A stretch of DNA of 64,000 bases from Prostheceraeus crozeri. Its lineage: Eukaryota; Platyhelminthes; Polycladida; Euryleptidae. Shown piece after piece: positions 51,101-54,100 of the stretch (position 1 is its first letter; each line of letters begins with the position of its first letter). The notes under the pieces are model-generated. The model was not told the DNA's origin. It searched no databases and was given only the letters and a program-made list of their open reading frames with translations. The translations under genes were made by a program, and so were the position numbers. The stretch is from positions 62,001-126,000 of the forward strand of contig CAJQUW010011596.1 in the NCBI GenBank assembly GCA_907163375.1, given 5' to 3'.

Positions 51101-54100
51101 GCAAGTAGGGCACAGTTTTCACTACTGATGAGACAAAAATTATAAATAACACGGCTTGATTATCAGGAAAATGCTACGTTCTTCATCAAATTGTCAAAGC
51201 AAGACATTCAAGTCAGTGATAGAGAATTTCAAATGCATTAATTAAGTCTCAGCAGAGTGAAGCAAGTAGTTCACAAGCATCTTAAAGGCGTGCGTGCTTT
51301 ACATTACACCAGAATAGTGCATTTTATACATGGAACATAACACACACATACAGACGCAAGTCGATTTTCAACTTTTTTCTTAAAAATACTTACGATGGGT
51401 TTGTCTTTATTACATCAAAATATTTTTTAATCTGACAACTGACAAGGTTTTCGGACTTCAGCTCATCAGTTTGACAATAATCTCTTTAAGAATTGAAATC
51501 CTTGAAAGCCTTGCCTGAAAAGTTGCAAAAATTGAAATACTTTCTGTTATCTTACCGAAGAATAAGATTATGAAAGTTTTAAACGTCAGTTGAGACCATC
51601 TCTTTCTCATCGCTTTATTAATAGGACTTGTGACTGTCAGCTTCTGTAACACATCTTCAGCAAGCCGAACCAATCGAAAACACGTTCGTAATCCTGTATT
51701 TACATTATTGGACAAGAATTACGAAGAACAGAATCGAATGACAATAAGCCTTAAGCTCATTATATACGAGCCTGGGAAACCGGCACACAAATAAGGAAAA
51801 ACTAAAATTAACAACGAAAATATCGGAAACTAATCAAAAGACATCATACAACCATACATAATGCATTACTAACAAAGAAACTTCCACAGAGTCATATTTT
51901 CCATTTACTCATTTAACACCAAGCTGCAAATATTTCCTTTTGAAAAATAATAACTCTTTTTAAACGCAATTTGCTGGCGTTATGATGTCAAAAAAATTGG
52001 ATTTAAATGTGCGAAAACGCCACGATGACGTCAGATGGACTAAGATTTAAAGGATTCATGTGAAGCCTTAAGTACAACAACCTATGATGCCGACCTGTGT
52101 AGGAGTAAAATGCTCTCATGTAGCGCTGATACAGACATAATCAGATGTGCTACCTAATGTATAAAATAGTTGTCAGTGAAGGTTAAAGCTATTCAGTTCA
52201 CAACACCTATCCTAGCAACTACGGCGCCATCATGTCAGATTTTTTCTGTGTCTGCACAAGGAAAGAGAGAGGAAGAAATCATTCCTTAAATTTTTATTCC
52301 AAATTTAAATTGCATGCATGGTTTGAGAAATTTCAACATCTCACATTCTATTTCAAAATAATTTCGGTCATCAGAAAAGAATTTGTCAAATATTTAATGA
52401 GAAAATTTAATTCATCAATCGCATGCAACATCTAGACAAGCAGCAAGCAGTTGAAGCATCGTCACCATTGAAATCCATGGAGCAAGGCAAGAATAATCTG
52501 AACTGCTCATGCATGTGCATGTTCATCATCACACGGTCGATAGTTCGATTTAGCGCGAAATTCTTTCTCGTCATAAACTTGACATGTTTAACTGAGGCTT
52601 AATTCAATTCATTTCCTGATCTGCTCTATAGCGTCAATCTAAAATGGCATAATCTGTATACATTCTCTTCCTCGTACAATGTTTTGCGTTTATGTCGAAG
52701 CAGAGCAAGAGGGCTTAGCGCACAACGGTTTCATTAATCCATTTGCACAGCGAAAGAGAGAACCAGATAGAGAGAACAATGCATGGACTGCCCACAGCTT
52801 CAGTCTGGCAGATTTTGTAGTTCATGATCAATGAAATCTCAGCAACATTCAGATCTCAAATTCATAATAATGATCAACACTACTGCATGCAGAGTCAACG
52901 ACTTCTGAGATGTAAGCCAACTATGCACTATTGTAAAGCAAGCCAGATCCCCAAATAGCTAAATCGGATTTTTGGCGATAAATTTAATAGAATTATTTAT
53001 TGCAAAAGAAATAAATTACAGTTCATCGGAAAGTCTTTTTTCAAAATCAGATACTCTCTTCCTTCAATAAAAATGAATTGACTAATTTCGATATTAACTC
53101 GACCCTCTTATAAACCGAAAAATTCATTCTACTTCACAATGCAGGCAGACCATTCTAAACAAGAAATGGCACTCGAGCAGCGCTAATATATGGTAACTCG
53201 ATATGATTGTTCACATTTTCATTGTCAAGATCGATTTCTAGGTTTAATTTTGTATCTGAACCGGAAACTTCACTTAAGACGTACATCTGAGTGGCTACAG
53301 TAGACAGTGACCTACATGTATGATTGATCTAAGGGACGCTCAAAGCTTCCCATACAGCAAGAGCTGAATTGAAGGCCGGGGAAATTTGTAAGCTTGATAG
53401 ATGATTGTGGTGTGGTTCTGGGTAAAGGCATGGAACAAGTTTTGGAAAAAGTCACTTTATTATTGAAAAATGCATCGTAATCCAACCGAATTAGCAATTG
53501 CCCATCCAAATACGCAAATTCTTGCAAAGTAATTGCGAGAAGATCATGAGACCATTCAAGAAGAAATTATTACTTAGGCCTACAGTAAATATTAAATACT
53601 TGCAGGGCTCTTGCAATTCTACTATGGTGAAAAAGCTATGATTCAAATCTAAAAAATCAAAGTGCGTGTGTTTTCACAGAAAATAATTCATTGCCTCAGT
53701 TTTTACGAATAGAGGCTGTTTACATAGCAGTGGTCTGAAAAATCAATATCAAAATGTATTTTTTGCATCGACTGGTATATATACTGGTATCACTGTATTA
53801 CTGTCACTAAAGAAAAAAATCAATGACAATGAAGATTGCAGCATAAGTCAGACTTCCCAATAGGCATGCTCACTTGATGAGCTAGTCAATCATATTTTTT
53901 CTTTCAACACCTTAAATTAAGCTCTTCTAATAATCTTACAACGCATCACCTTACTATTCCCGATTGGCTTATAAGAGATTTCTCTTTCATATTGTAATTA
54001 AAAGTATATTTCTGAAGTCTTTATCAAGCAGATAATGCTTCTTCTAGCACAAACTTCTTTATCATAATTATAGCTGTCTTTATTTTTTATTGCCTTACTT

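Larger units (their letters stand above)
30199..51126. mobile_element. Polinton/Maverick, 20,928 bp, looks whole
   Basis: The element starts AG and ends CT, has 378-bp terminal inverted repeats that read identically on both sides, and a perfect 6-bp target duplication. It carries the full Polinton core: protein-primed family B polymerase, retroviral-type integrase, adenain-type protease, packaging ATPase, and double and single jelly-roll capsid candidates. I count no clear break in the core genes. The identical ends and clean duplication argue for a recent insertion, with the caveat that terminal repeats can be kept identical by conversion. It lies in an intron of the ZU5-death domain gene; the capsid block is in the same sense as the host gene. 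Confidence 0.97.

Noticed and set aside
51458-51715. Minus-strand frame bounded by a possible acceptor and donor right of the Polinton
   Set aside because: Its phases do not fit between the coiled-coil and ZU5 exons, and the usable frame shows no recognised domain.
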